Both the position numbers and the translations under genes were made by a program. This document shows, in pieces, positions 13,723 through 21,598 of a stretch of 27,689 nucleotides of DNA; position 1 is the first letter of the stretch, and every line of letters begins with the position of its first letter. This stretch comes from a virus. The stretch lies in the IMG/VR virus record IMGVR_UViG_3300025669_000162, positions 1-27,689 of that record. The stretch is one strand, 5' to 3'. The notes under the pieces were generated by a model. It saw only the letters and a program-made list of their open reading frames with translations, searched no databases and was not told where the DNA came from.

Positions 13723-14144
13723 CTAATCGCCCTCGTAATGTACTGAGCCAACGTGTACAGAAACTTCCCTGAGTAATACAGCAGGGCTGGCTTCATGAAC
13801 GGAAAGGCTCGGTGTGTCGATCCCGGTTTCGGTGCTTCGATGTATTCAGCATAAGACGCGACAGCTTTCACTTCGATTCCTGCGCCCTTCGGGCTGAATA
13901 GAACTTTCCCTGCGTTCATTGAGTTTATCAATACATTGCTCCACGTATAGAAACGATCATCAGGATGAGCTTTCGTCACCGACTTCGGTAAGCTCTTGCC
14001 CCTGTCGTGATTTCCCTGCATGTGCTGAATCACTTGATTCGCGCCCACTTCCAGGGCTGTCTTCGTTTGAGCTGTTGTCAGCATCTTTACGATTGACACG
14101 TTTCCCGCGAACTCTCGAATCCCGTTGTTTTCCAACTTCGTCAA
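13719..14144 (-). CDS. HK97 gp10-like head-tail connector or minor tail protein
   Basis: About 141 residues. No ATG fits well: TTG at 14144 (GGGAG only one base away) or TTG at 14135 (ten bases from the same site) are the candidates. Features of the gp10 family are visible: a helical start (TALEVGANQVIQHMQGN), then the extended segment with VASYAEYIEAPKPGSTHRAFPFMKPAL near residues 95-122. The motif YAEYIE...PFMKPAL is common to that family. It overlaps the previous ORF (13960-14253) by 185 bases and the next gene by four. The start is uncertain, the identity fairly secure. Confidence 0.7.
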   Translation of the reverse strand: MTKLENNGIREFAGNVSIVKMLTTAQTKTALEVGANQVIQHMQGNHDRGKSLPKSVTKAHPDDRFYTWSNVLINSMNAGKVLFSPKGAGIEVKAVASYAEYIEAPKPGSTHRAFPFMKPALLYYSGKFLYTLAQYITRAIR

Positions 14145-14253
14145 GCTCCCTTAATTCTTCGATTGAATAGACGGTTCCTTTATATGAGATATAAGAATCG
14201 CCTCTCTCGATTGCTTTGTCGATATGAAATGTGGTCAATCTTCCTGGTAGCAT
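13960..14253 (-). CDS. Small hypothetical connector-region protein with long overlap
   Basis: 97 residues from an ATG directly after the previous stop, with GGAG about nine bases upstream. The first ~43 residues (LPGRLTTFHIDKAIERGD...YSIEELRELDEVGKQ) look like normal protein with a helix at the end. The rest is Ser/Asp/Arg-rich (RKDADNSSNEDSPGSGRE) and read in another frame across the gp10-like gene, as expected for overprinted or off-frame sequence. The functional protein may be short, with a long non-essential tail, or a frame change may join it to the next frame (+1). No family recognised. Confidence 0.45.
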   Translation of the reverse strand: MLPGRLTTFHIDKAIERGDSYISYKGTVYSIEELRELDEVGKQRDSRVRGKRVNRKDADNSSNEDSPGSGRESSDSAHAGKSRQGQELTEVGDESSS

Positions 14254-14601
14254 TTATCTACTCTCCACTAATTGACAGATTATTTCTTTGTGATCTTCAT
14301 ACAGCTTCACGAACTTCGTCTCGTAGTAGTCTGTCTCGCCCGTCTCTACGATCTCTTGACCTACTGACACGGTGCTCGACAACGGAAAAAAAACTGTATG
14401 CGACCCTTGCATGACTTCCCCGTTCGCTGCTCTGTCGAAAGTGCCACGAATAGGGAATATGGCACACGTTCCCGTCCAAACGGCTGTGGTGCCACTTCTC
14501 CACGATCTACCACTCGAATCAATAACGGTAGCGGAGAGAACAGTCACCTGTCGCTCTCCGCTGTCTCGAATGATCACCATCGTGTCAGAAGCTCGGCTCA
14601 T
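14254..14601 (-). CDS. Head closure / neck protein
   Basis: 115 residues, ATGA-coupled to the upstream gene, beta-rich and without known motif: MVIIRDSGERQVTVLSATVIDSSG, a central GTCAIFPIRGTFDRAANGEV and the end KFVKLYEDHKEIICQLVESR. Length, beta content and place between the connector and gp10-like genes suggest a stopper/head-closure protein of the HK97 gp7/SPP1 gp16 kind, which keeps DNA in the filled head. The assignment is by gene order. Confidence 0.55.
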   Translation of the reverse strand: MSRASDTMVIIRDSGERQVTVLSATVIDSSGRSWRSGTTAVWTGTCAIFPIRGTFDRAANGEVMQGSHTVFFPLSSTVSVGQEIVETGETDYYETKFVKLYEDHKEIICQLVESR

Positions 14602-14858
14602 TGCGCCAGATCCCCGACATATTCGGATATATCGATCCCGAACTCGTCAACGCCCAACGCAATGTGCCTCACGTCTTCATACGGTTCCGACTCCACAGCC
14701 AACCGATACTGCTCTCGCGCTTTCAGCAACGTGGACAAGATCTGACTTTTTCTCACGGTCTTGTCTCCGATCTTATAGTCGGCTATAGAATCGGGCGATG
14801 CCACCAGCGTTGCGATCTGAGTATCAATAGCTGCAAGAATAGCCGTAACCGTTGCCAT
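14598..14858 (-). CDS. Small head-tail connector protein
   Basis: 86 residues starting one base inside the capsid stop codon. Highly helical, with alanine-rich start MATVTAILAAIDTQIATLVASPDSI and a middle DYKIGDKTVRKSQILSTLLKAREQY that recalls gpW-like or small adaptor proteins. The neighbours are the major capsid gene and the probable stopper gene, so a connector role is likely; the exact family is not recognised. Confidence 0.55.
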   Translation of the reverse strand: MATVTAILAAIDTQIATLVASPDSIADYKIGDKTVRKSQILSTLLKAREQYRLAVESEPYEDVRHIALGVDEFGIDISEYVGDLAQ

Positions 14859-16003
14859 CAGCCGCTACCTACCGACTGTATGACATATCTGTTTGTGATC
14901 GCGCCACAACCGCCCATCCATCGAGCTTTCACCTGATAGATGACATCGCTGTTGAACTCTTGCTCGTTTCCTGGCTTCGCTTGAAAGGTCTGAAGAGGGA
15001 AAACTTCGGTGAACACGAACTGCTTTTTGAAGTCTCCGAGATACCAGTACAACGAGCTTTGCAGCGAATTGACATAGCTACTTGAGATCACCTGTACCTC
15101 ATTGTGCCAAGGGTTCGTCACCCCTTGATTGTAGGTGGCGATCAGAGTCGATTGAGAGTTGATAATCTTGTTCGCAGTTCCTCTCAAGGGAGCACCAACG
15201 AGCAAAATCTTCGGGTCGAACATGATCACTTCACCCTGCTCATCTGTGAATGCAGCTCCAGCGGTGTAGGCAGCATCGAGATCTGTTTCGTCTGCGAGAA
15301 CATCGACGATCTGATTGTCCAGCGTTGCTGTGGTGTACGGATCGGTTGACGTGCTGCTGTACAGAGTCGCTGCTGTGCCAGCTGGTCTCCATGCCGCGTA
15401 GTCGCCGCTGTTGGTGATACCAAGAACCTTGTCGAAGATCTCTTTGTCTTTTCGTATGCTTGCAGACTCTCCGACCTGAGCAGCTCTCATCATCATCTGT
15501 CCGGTCTGATCGAACTTGATCGCTTCCTCGGTCAACGGAACAATTCTGCCCCATTTGCGGTTACGAATCTTGTGGTACTTCTCACCTATCGCCCCGCGAG
15601 TATATTCGATACCCTCGGGAACTTCCATGAGTTCATGGTCGTCGGTGAACCCAACGATAGTCTCGTCTTTCACGCTCGACGGAATAACCGTCACAAGAGC
15701 ATCGGTCATCCCTTGCGCTTTGTTGTACCCTTCTTGAATGACTCTGTTGATCAATGATCCCGTTATCTTGGGGAACATCGTGGAGTCCACAGACTCTTGT
15801 ATCTCGAAATCGCCCTCTTTCAATATGCGATTCGAGATTTCCTTTTCTTTGCCGAGGTTCGGTCTTCCGAGAGCTTCGTAAAGCCCCTTTAGTGAAAACT
15901 CTTTTGTGTCGAACTTCGGGTCGTTGATCCTGTTGATCATTTCTGCGGCGAACCTTTTGTCGCCTACTCTCTCTCGCAGTTCTCCTGCTCGTTTCCAATC
16001 CAT
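14858..16003 (-). CDS. Major capsid protein, HK97 fold
   Basis: 381 residues with GGAG nine bases before the ATG. Pattern of an HK97-type capsid: an N-terminal helical arm (residues 1-75, cut or reshaped at maturation), then IPSSVKDETIVGFTDDHELMEVPEG and the E-loop-like EYTRGAIGEKYHKIRNRKWGRIVPLTEEAI, a spine helix rich in polar residues (about 160-200), and a C-terminal beta region ending in VIYQVKARWMGGCGAITNRYVIQ. It sits after the decoration protein and the protease/scaffold gene, as expected. No sign of truncation. Confidence 0.85.
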   Translation of the reverse strand: MDWKRAGELRERVGDKRFAAEMINRINDPKFDTKEFSLKGLYEALGRPNLGKEKEISNRILKEGDFEIQESVDSTMFPKITGSLINRVIQEGYNKAQGMTDALVTVIPSSVKDETIVGFTDDHELMEVPEGIEYTRGAIGEKYHKIRNRKWGRIVPLTEEAIKFDQTGQMMMRAAQVGESASIRKDKEIFDKVLGITNSGDYAAWRPAGTAATLYSSTSTDPYTTATLDNQIVDVLADETDLDAAYTAGAAFTDEQGEVIMFDPKILLVGAPLRGTANKIINSQSTLIATYNQGVTNPWHNEVQVISSSYVNSLQSSLYWYLGDFKKQFVFTEVFPLQTFQAKPGNEQEFNSDVIYQVKARWMGGCGAITNRYVIQSVGSG

Positions 16004-16014
16004 TCAATTACTCC

Positions 16015-16470
16015 TTAGGTCGTTGACGTTTCGCGCTGGAATCGACCATTCAAGAATGACACAAGAATCTTTGTTCCCGCTGCGGGATAATTCTCGGCTA
16101 TTAGCGCGACCACCATCGAACCGGAAGTGAAAATATCCGTGATCGTTCTCTCGCCAAGACCCTGCGAAGACAGAATCTCCAACGAGTCACCAACCACATA
16201 GGTTCCACTGGTGATATCGTATTCCCAAACCGTTGAAGGATTGAGCATCGCAACTCTGACTTTCGATCCCGTGGTGTCTGTGGTCGGACTCGCGCTCATC
16301 GCGACACCGATCAGCCCGGAAACGTCTGTCGAGAGACTACAAGGAGTACAGTTTCCCGTGTTCCCCGTTTCCATTTTCAGCATATCGCCTATTTCGATTG
16401 CGACAGTTGCCGATTTCGTGATCCACTTATGATCAAGCGGACCTCTGCGGTAACGATAGGTATTAGACAT
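16015..16470 (-). CDS. Head decoration (capsid cement) protein
   Basis: 151 residues, GGGAG seven bases upstream. Beta-rich with the look of capsid-stabilising proteins: a GDMLKMETGNTGNCTPCS segment, VSGLIGVAMSASP, VRVAMLNPSTVWEYDI and YVVGDSLEILSSQGLGE. It lies directly before the major capsid gene in reading order, as in many phages whose heads are strengthened by a decoration protein. Two Cys close together (CTPC) may form a disulfide or be chance. Confidence 0.65.
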   Translation of the reverse strand: MSNTYRYRRGPLDHKWITKSATVAIEIGDMLKMETGNTGNCTPCSLSTDVSGLIGVAMSASPTTDTTGSKVRVAMLNPSTVWEYDITSGTYVVGDSLEILSSQGLGERTITDIFTSGSMVVALIAENYPAAGTKILVSFLNGRFQRETSTT

Positions 16471-16473
16471 ACG

Positions 16474-17847
16474 TTACTCCCTTATGATTCCCGTGAGATT
16501 GTCGAACTCGCCGTTGACTTCGCTTTCTTCGAGTTTCTCGGTGCTGCCACCCATCCCGGTAACGCCTTTACCTTCGGAAACAAGTTTCTCGCGGTCTTCG
16601 ATGAGCTGTTTGACCGAAGCAGTATCTTCGGCGTTGTCCAACTGTTCGCGGAAAGTTTTGCTGACGTGAGATTCTTTCAGCTTGCTTTCCTTGAGTGCTT
16701 TGTCGATCTCGGTTTTCTTTTCGGCGAGTTGCTCTTTGAGCTCCGACTCGTCTACTTTCGTCTTGAGAGCCGTATTGCTCTCAGTTAGCGTCTTGACCTG
16801 AGCCTCGAGTGCCGTTGCCTTCGAATCGCCCTGCAGACTCGCAGTGACCTGTTTCGTGATCTCTGAGATCAGGTCGGGTCTGCTTTCGGTCAAATCTTTT
16901 AATGAAAAGTCTTTGATTTCCAATTCGTTTTCCTCCGGCTTGGATTCAAATAGGTTTTTTGTCGATCCTGTTTCTGTTACCAGATCAATCGACGATAGAA
17001 CTCCCACATCCACAACGTTTTCCATGAGAGCTTTTGAGTCATAGGTGACTTCGCCGAAAGCGTGAATCGAATTACCGATCTTGTCTGACATTCGCTCGAC
17101 AAGCGGTTCGAACCACACCGCATGATTAGGCATATAGTGAAGATTCGCTCTCACTATTCCGTTCTCATCAAGGCGACCACCTTTGTAATGACCGAGAAGA
17201 TCGCGTACACTTCGCACCCCGCCCCGCTGCTTCATCTCTGCGTCTGTAGCATGATCACAATATGCTTTCACACCCTCGACGAGAGTCGCAACAGATAGAC
17301 GTGCCTTCTCTGTGTAGAATCTTCCCTTCGCGCTTCTGTGCTGTGGGAATTTGTTTCTTGAGGTCGGACTTAGAACAGCTACATTTTCGACAACGCAATT
17401 ATCCTTATCCAGTTTCGCCCCCGCGAACTGAGAAGAAATACTCGCTTCGTGTATTTCCATGCTTCCTTCTCCCGTGCTGAATCGCCCTATCATGTTGATT
17501 TCAAGCACATTATTGATCTTCGATCTTATCTTTGCCGGGATATTCAGTTTGTCGTCTTTCGCGTGACTCTCCAAGACCTGAGCGACCGCCCTCAGAACAT
17601 TCAAGTTCACCGCGCCAGCTGACTCATAGTACCCCGACTTCTTATCTATTTTCCCCGTACCTTGCCTGTACGGTAAATGCCATGTTGATCTTCGCTCTTC
17701 GTCGTCTACCCAAAGAAACGCTTTTCGCGGGAAGTTTCGTTTATCGATCTCGAACCACCCTGTGTTATTCGGGCTTTCGTGAAGTACCTTATTGACTTCC
17801 CCTGCCAGCCATGCCGCGAATAAAGAATTTTGGATAACCGTATCCAT
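16474..17847 (-). CDS. Head maturation protease fused to scaffold, with extra N-terminal domain
   Basis: 457 residues from the ATG at 17847, which lies one base after the previous stop; in-frame ATGs at 17880 and 17901 would extend into that gene. Domains: an N-terminal helical region with LPYRQGTGKI (about 1-125); a protease region (about 125-300) with HYMPNHAVWFEP, IHAFGEVTY and a SSIDLVTETG block, where H262 and S286 could be the catalytic pair of a U35/S78-like prohead protease; then a Lys/Glu-rich coiled-coil scaffold (about 310-430) ending in FDNLTGIIRE. Fusions of protease and scaffold are known in siphoviruses; the added N-terminal domain is less usual. The catalytic residues are proposed from motif shape. 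Confidence 0.7.
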   Translation of the reverse strand: MDTVIQNSLFAAWLAGEVNKVLHESPNNTGWFEIDKRNFPRKAFLWVDDEERRSTWHLPYRQGTGKIDKKSGYYESAGAVNLNVLRAVAQVLESHAKDDKLNIPAKIRSKINNVLEINMIGRFSTGEGSMEIHEASISSQFAGAKLDKDNCVVENVAVLSPTSRNKFPQHRSAKGRFYTEKARLSVATLVEGVKAYCDHATDAEMKQRGGVRSVRDLLGHYKGGRLDENGIVRANLHYMPNHAVWFEPLVERMSDKIGNSIHAFGEVTYDSKALMENVVDVGVLSSIDLVTETGSTKNLFESKPEENELEIKDFSLKDLTESRPDLISEITKQVTASLQGDSKATALEAQVKTLTESNTALKTKVDESELKEQLAEKKTEIDKALKESKLKESHVSKTFREQLDNAEDTASVKQLIEDREKLVSEGKGVTGMGGSTEKLEESEVNGEFDNLTGIIRE

Positions 17848-17848
17848 A

Positions 17849-18295
17849 TTACCAATATTTCTTATAGTGTCGTTTTTCATCGATGTAGATTCTCTCTCCA
17901 TAACCTACCAGCAAACCTTCTCTCTTGATCTCGTCACCATACTCGGAAATGAAGTACTCTTCCACCCCTTTATGATATTCGGATATTTCTCGCTTTCTCA
18001 ATGCCGGGATCTCATCTCTGATTTTTCGACGTATCTCTGCGACTTCTTTTTTTTCTTCGTCTGTCGCGTGATAATCTATTCGCTCGAATTTCACACTCTT
18101 CTCGGCGATCTGATCGCGCAGCTTCTTTTCTGCGTCTTGCCATGTCCCGTTTCGATTCGCAAGATCGGCGCTGAACTCAATGAACAACGAACCCCCGCTG
18201 AGTGCGAGTCGTTTCTCGACTGCGTTCATATCCGCTTGTGTGAGCTTCTTCGATTTGATCGTTTCCTTTTTCGCTGCTGTCTTTACGTCTGCCAT
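17849..18295 (-). CDS. Hypothetical charged helical protein of the head module
   Basis: 148 residues with GGAG upstream (GGAGAGAAGCACAA before ATG). Rich in Lys and Glu. A helix-rich start (MADVKTAAKKETIKSKKLTQADMNAVEKRLALSGG) is followed by a coiled-coil-like KKLRDQIAEKSVKFERI and KEVAEIRRKIRDEIPALRKREISEY. No family recognised. Its position between the MuF-like and protease genes suggests a head assembly role, possibly an assembly co-factor; nothing more can be read. Confidence 0.55.
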   Translation of the reverse strand: MADVKTAAKKETIKSKKLTQADMNAVEKRLALSGGSLFIEFSADLANRNGTWQDAEKKLRDQIAEKSVKFERIDYHATDEEKKEVAEIRRKIRDEIPALRKREISEYHKGVEEYFISEYGDEIKREGLLVGYGERIYIDEKRHYKKYW

Positions 18296-18308
18296 TTGTG
18301 CTTCTCTC

Positions 18309-19190
18309 CTAAGCTACATTTATTTGATCAACCCTGAATTCGTCCAAGGGTTCAATCGTGATATAACACTCGCACCACGGATGAGGGGTAGAGGGCGCAC
18401 TTCCCGGGGGATAGTTCCCTGATCCCAATCCGTATAGATCTTGAGTTGCGAGTTCATTACAAATCGGGCAATCAGCCGGCGACCCTGATCGGTTCCATTT
18501 GTTCGAGCGGATCCAATCCTTCCCCTGGGAATACGCTGTCGTGCCGAGCCTGTACGCTCGGTTGCTTTCCGTTACTAACACACGTTGAGCGTTCTTTGCT
18601 GCTGATCTGTACACGCCACGCCCCGGAGGATGCTGTTTGAAGTACAGTCTCCACTTCTTTGTTCGCATATCTGAATTGGGAGACAAAAGAAGTTTTTTCA
18701 TCTTCTGAGCGGTTACATTGAGCGGTGTCTGATCGATCAAATCGGTGATAATTGCTTGACGCATATTCGAGAGAGCGACCTGGTTGATATCCCATACCTT
18801 CCCGCTCAATTTTATCCCATCGACGGTTGTCTCTGCTGCGTCTGTGAGTCGTCTTGAAAGCTCAATGAACTCTTCTGAGCGCATATCGAATACCACTTTC
18901 GTTGCATAGATCTCCGCGGTATCAAGCGTTTTACTCAAACCGAGATTGACAGAAGAGGTCACGTCCTGCTGTACAGTCCGGGATACACTCGCCGAAAGTT
19001 CTTTGACAGTTTGCTCGACTCCGAACAACGTCTCTTGCAGCGTCTTTCCCTTAGAAGTCAGAACGATATTTGCTGTTCTGTTCCCGGCGACGATGTATTG
19101 TCTGTTTAGTCGAGTAACGGAAGCGAGCAGCATTCGTTGCTGCTCTTTTCTTCCAAGTGACATTATCTGTTTGATTTCGGGTTCGATCAT
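18309..19190 (-). CDS. MuF-like minor head protein (SPP1 gp7 family)
   Basis: 293 residues, ATGA-coupled to the methyltransferase gene. Residues about 100-210 carry the central helical part of phage Mu gpF-like proteins (SKTLDTAEIYATKVVF, QALSNMRQAI-type segment, then QRVLVTESNRAYRLGTTAYSQG). The C-terminal half has the family's metal-binding-like end: SPADCPICNELATQDLYG with CPxC, followed by PHPWCECYITI, which brings a His and more Cys. This family lies next to the portal and takes part in head assembly or DNA ejection. No toxin domain is fused to the C-terminus. Confidence 0.8.
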   Translation of the reverse strand: MIEPEIKQIMSLGRKEQQRMLLASVTRLNRQYIVAGNRTANIVLTSKGKTLQETLFGVEQTVKELSASVSRTVQQDVTSSVNLGLSKTLDTAEIYATKVVFDMRSEEFIELSRRLTDAAETTVDGIKLSGKVWDINQVALSNMRQAIITDLIDQTPLNVTAQKMKKLLLSPNSDMRTKKWRLYFKQHPPGRGVYRSAAKNAQRVLVTESNRAYRLGTTAYSQGKDWIRSNKWNRSGSPADCPICNELATQDLYGLGSGNYPPGSAPSTPHPWCECYITIEPLDEFRVDQINVA

Positions 19191-19834
19191 ATCGCCAACT
19201 TTTCTTGTCGCGTGAAATGATATATGCGGTCTGTCATTGCCTTGTGGTAGTCTGCGTCAATCTCAAATCCCATGTATTCGAAGCCCATATCGATACAAGC
19301 TATGATTGAGCTACCGCTACCTACGTGGGTATCAAGTATCTTGTCGCCTTCTTTGGCGTAGTTCTTGAGGAGCCATTTGTATAGGTCTATGGGCTTTTGG
19401 GTGGGATGTATGCGGTGTTCTTTGTTCTTCATATTCTCTTGCAACATACCATGCCACTTGTATTTGAATAATCTTACTGCTGTCTCAAAGGATGTCCACG
19501 CCAGCTCACAATCAGCAAAATCATTCTTGCCGTTGTCCTTATCCCAAACCACCACACAGCTTGTCGGTGGCAAATCAAAATGATTGCCCCCCCATATGAT
19601 GCGGTTTACCGATACCCTATCTATCTCTTGGAAATACGTTTTATTGGGTACGGCGGTATCATTAAACGTGTGGTATTTTTTAGACTCTGCCAAACAAGAG
19701 CGGGTATGATTATTACCACCACCCTGCCCAATCCCATACGGCGGGTCTACTATCGCAAGCTCAAAGTACTTGTCGGGAATATCGGCCATGCCAGCCATGC
19801 AGTCCATTAAATATACTTTATTCAGAGTCAGCAT
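19187..19834 (-). CDS. DNA adenine-N6 or cytosine-N4 methyltransferase, beta class
   Basis: 215 residues from the ATG at 19834, which has GAGG six bases upstream and lies 17 bases inside the portal gene; longer in-frame starts (to 19879) read more of the portal and are unlikely. Motif IV DPPYGIG is at 30-36, an RIHPTQKP helper block at 142-148, and the SAM-binding motif I as DTHVGSG at 168-174. Motif IV before motif I defines the beta group (PF01555). Asp-Pro-Pro-Tyr fits N6-adenine or N4-cytosine methylation. No restriction enzyme is nearby, so it is probably an orphan enzyme guarding phage DNA from host restriction or acting in packaging. Its insertion between portal and MuF-like genes is unusual. 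Confidence 0.85.
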   Translation of the reverse strand: MLTLNKVYLMDCMAGMADIPDKYFELAIVDPPYGIGQGGGNNHTRSCLAESKKYHTFNDTAVPNKTYFQEIDRVSVNRIIWGGNHFDLPPTSCVVVWDKDNGKNDFADCELAWTSFETAVRLFKYKWHGMLQENMKNKEHRIHPTQKPIDLYKWLLKNYAKEGDKILDTHVGSGSSIIACIDMGFEYMGFEIDADYHKAMTDRIYHFTRQEKLAI

Positions 19835-21278
19835 TTGCATCCTCTTCGCCGTGATCGTCGTCTTCATTCTCTGGGTCATCTCTGCTCACTATTTCATCTG
19901 CTTCGTCTTCCATTTCCTCGAGCAGCAGCTCTTGTTCAACGTCATAATCCCTGCCGAGTTCCGCGCTTGCTGTATGACCACTCGCCCACCCCTGGTTGTT
20001 TTGGAGTATCAGAGCTTGAGTTTCTTTCACTACGTCTCGAACGGCAATGTCGGGATATGTGATCATGCAGTCTGTTGACATTTCTCTGGTGATCTCGACT
20101 TCGGTGATAACGTCTTCGTCATTCACTACGGGAACTGTCGCGATCTCATAGTCTGGTATTTCTCGATGATCGATCCCCGTCAGAATCACTTTCTCGTATA
20201 TTTCTTGAAAGAACATCGAGAAGATATCTTGCCAGTCTTCGAACTCCATGACCGCAGGACCCTCAGAAACCATCGTCGAAGCATAGTTCGCGTTCGAAGC
20301 GTCACTCGTAACCATGAATTCAGGTAGACCGACTCCCGCTGCAATCGCCAGAAGCACCGCTCTACCGTCATGATGAACGTCTGCTGCGTCGAGCTTCGGG
20401 CTTTTGAAATCATAGTCAACTCCCTGATTCGTTGTGATAACAGAAACGCCCTCTGGTGCTTTCGTATACTTTGAATCGTCGGGTGCCGAGCTGTTCGCGG
20501 TGTTCTGATCTGATACGATGTTCGCTGCTTGTACTTTCGAGCCTGTCACTTTCTTGACGAGTGCGACAGTCGATCTCAGCTGAGAAAGTTTCATTCGTGT
20601 GTTCAGCCATTTGTAGTACATCGAGAGAAAAGGCATAATCACTTCGAGCAGAGATCGTCCGCGCAGAACGTCTGAATCGACGAGAATTTTAAGATGCAGA
20701 ACTTCCTCTGCTGGAATGAGAGTGCTTCTGTACCAGTACCCCGTCACGTCTTCTATGTCTTCCGGGTTCGTCTCGATACCGTTCATGGAGTTCTTGACAG
20801 GTTGATCTCTTGGGTTTCTTATGTCTTTGGCATTCATGAAGCGAATGACAGGATCAACTCCGTCGATGAAAAAACGCACAAAGACTTCCCCGTCTCTCAT
20901 TGCTCGACGCACAATTTCCTTCGCTCGTTTGAACATTTTGTTCCGTTTCCAGAAGTTGTCCCAATACGCGATCAGCTGCTCGTCTTCACTACCGGGATCG
21001 ATCTTGAACCCGCGCCCTGCGATGTACTTTTCGAACAGTCGAATGATGTTTCTCGCGTGAGGATTCTTTACATACAAGCGTTGAGCAGATTCTCTCATCT
21101 CGTCTTGATCGGTTACGTCGAGCTTTCGAGCATCGCTGCCACCGATGAGCGACCACGCATCTTCGTCCCGATCCCTGAGTGCGTCTTTTGTCGTCGCTTC
21201 TGTTATCGCATATACCTTTTGCAATGTTTCGAGTTCGATCTTCTTTCTTAGAGTACGGACTTTAAAACCTTCAAACAT
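19818..21278 (-). CDS. Portal protein
   Basis: 486 residues, GGTGA five bases before the ATG. A long, mostly helical protein with the portal pattern: N-terminal arm, then YVKNPHARNIIRLFEKYIAGRGF, RDGEVFVRFFIDG, VLHLKILVDSDVLRGRSLLEVIMPFL (the helix and turn common to portals), and VGLPEFMVTSDASNANYAST, ending in a very acidic tail (DEADEIVSRDDPENEDDDHGEED). Order terminase-portal-MuF is standard. Portals form the dodecameric DNA channel at one head vertex. The acidic tail overlaps the methyltransferase start. Confidence 0.9.
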   Translation of the reverse strand: MFEGFKVRTLRKKIELETLQKVYAITEATTKDALRDRDEDAWSLIGGSDARKLDVTDQDEMRESAQRLYVKNPHARNIIRLFEKYIAGRGFKIDPGSEDEQLIAYWDNFWKRNKMFKRAKEIVRRAMRDGEVFVRFFIDGVDPVIRFMNAKDIRNPRDQPVKNSMNGIETNPEDIEDVTGYWYRSTLIPAEEVLHLKILVDSDVLRGRSLLEVIMPFLSMYYKWLNTRMKLSQLRSTVALVKKVTGSKVQAANIVSDQNTANSSAPDDSKYTKAPEGVSVITTNQGVDYDFKSPKLDAADVHHDGRAVLLAIAAGVGLPEFMVTSDASNANYASTMVSEGPAVMEFEDWQDIFSMFFQEIYEKVILTGIDHREIPDYEIATVPVVNDEDVITEVEITREMSTDCMITYPDIAVRDVVKETQALILQNNQGWASGHTASAELGRDYDVEQELLLEEMEDEADEIVSRDDPENEDDDHGEEDANADSE

Positions 21279-21285
21279 ATTTCAC

Positions 21286-21420
21286 CTAACCCGTTTTAAC
21301 TTCGGTTTTATCCCAACAAAACCCCAACCATTGTCGCCAGATCTGCAAATATCTTTCACCTTTGCGAGTATAAGACGACCAGTGTATTCGAGGAATTAGG
21401 TGTGTAATGAACCACTTCAT
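21286..21420 (-). CDS. Tiny ORF before the portal gene
   Basis: 44 residues from an ATG with AGGAG six to seven bases upstream, ending seven bases before the portal ATG. The sequence (MKWFITHLIPRIHWSSYTRK and on) is rich in Trp and basic residues. No family recognised. A proper ribosome site and tight packing between the next tiny ORF and the portal gene support it being translated, though it is short. Confidence 0.45.
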   Translation of the reverse strand: MKWFITHLIPRIHWSSYTRKGERYLQIWRQWLGFCWDKTEVKTG

Positions 21421-21422
21421 AT

Positions 21423-21563
21423 TCACTCCTTTGATTTTGGTTTGGGTTTCCCGGCTTTGCGGAATGCGATAGAAATTGCTTGTTTTGGTTTATAGCCAGT
21501 GCGGACGAGTTCTGAAATATTCCGGTTGATTACGTCCGTGGAAGTTCCTGTCTTTAGGGGCAT
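21423..21563 (-). CDS. Tiny basic protein with phage RxGxxPKQAIAIA-like motif
   Basis: 46 residues from an ATG preceded by GGGAGG. The body [30 protein letters not shown] matches the small phage protein type SxNIxELVxxGxPxxQAxAIAxxKAG, a short basic helical protein found by tail or packaging genes whose role is unknown to me. It overlaps no other gene and lies between the large terminase and the next tiny ORF. The pattern match makes it more convincing than length alone would. Confidence 0.65.
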   Translation of the reverse strand: MPLKTGTSTDVINRNISELVRTGYKPKQAISIAFRKAGKPKPKSKE

Positions 21564-21598
21564 AATCCCTCCCAGTTTCTTTCATATATCCTATTATC

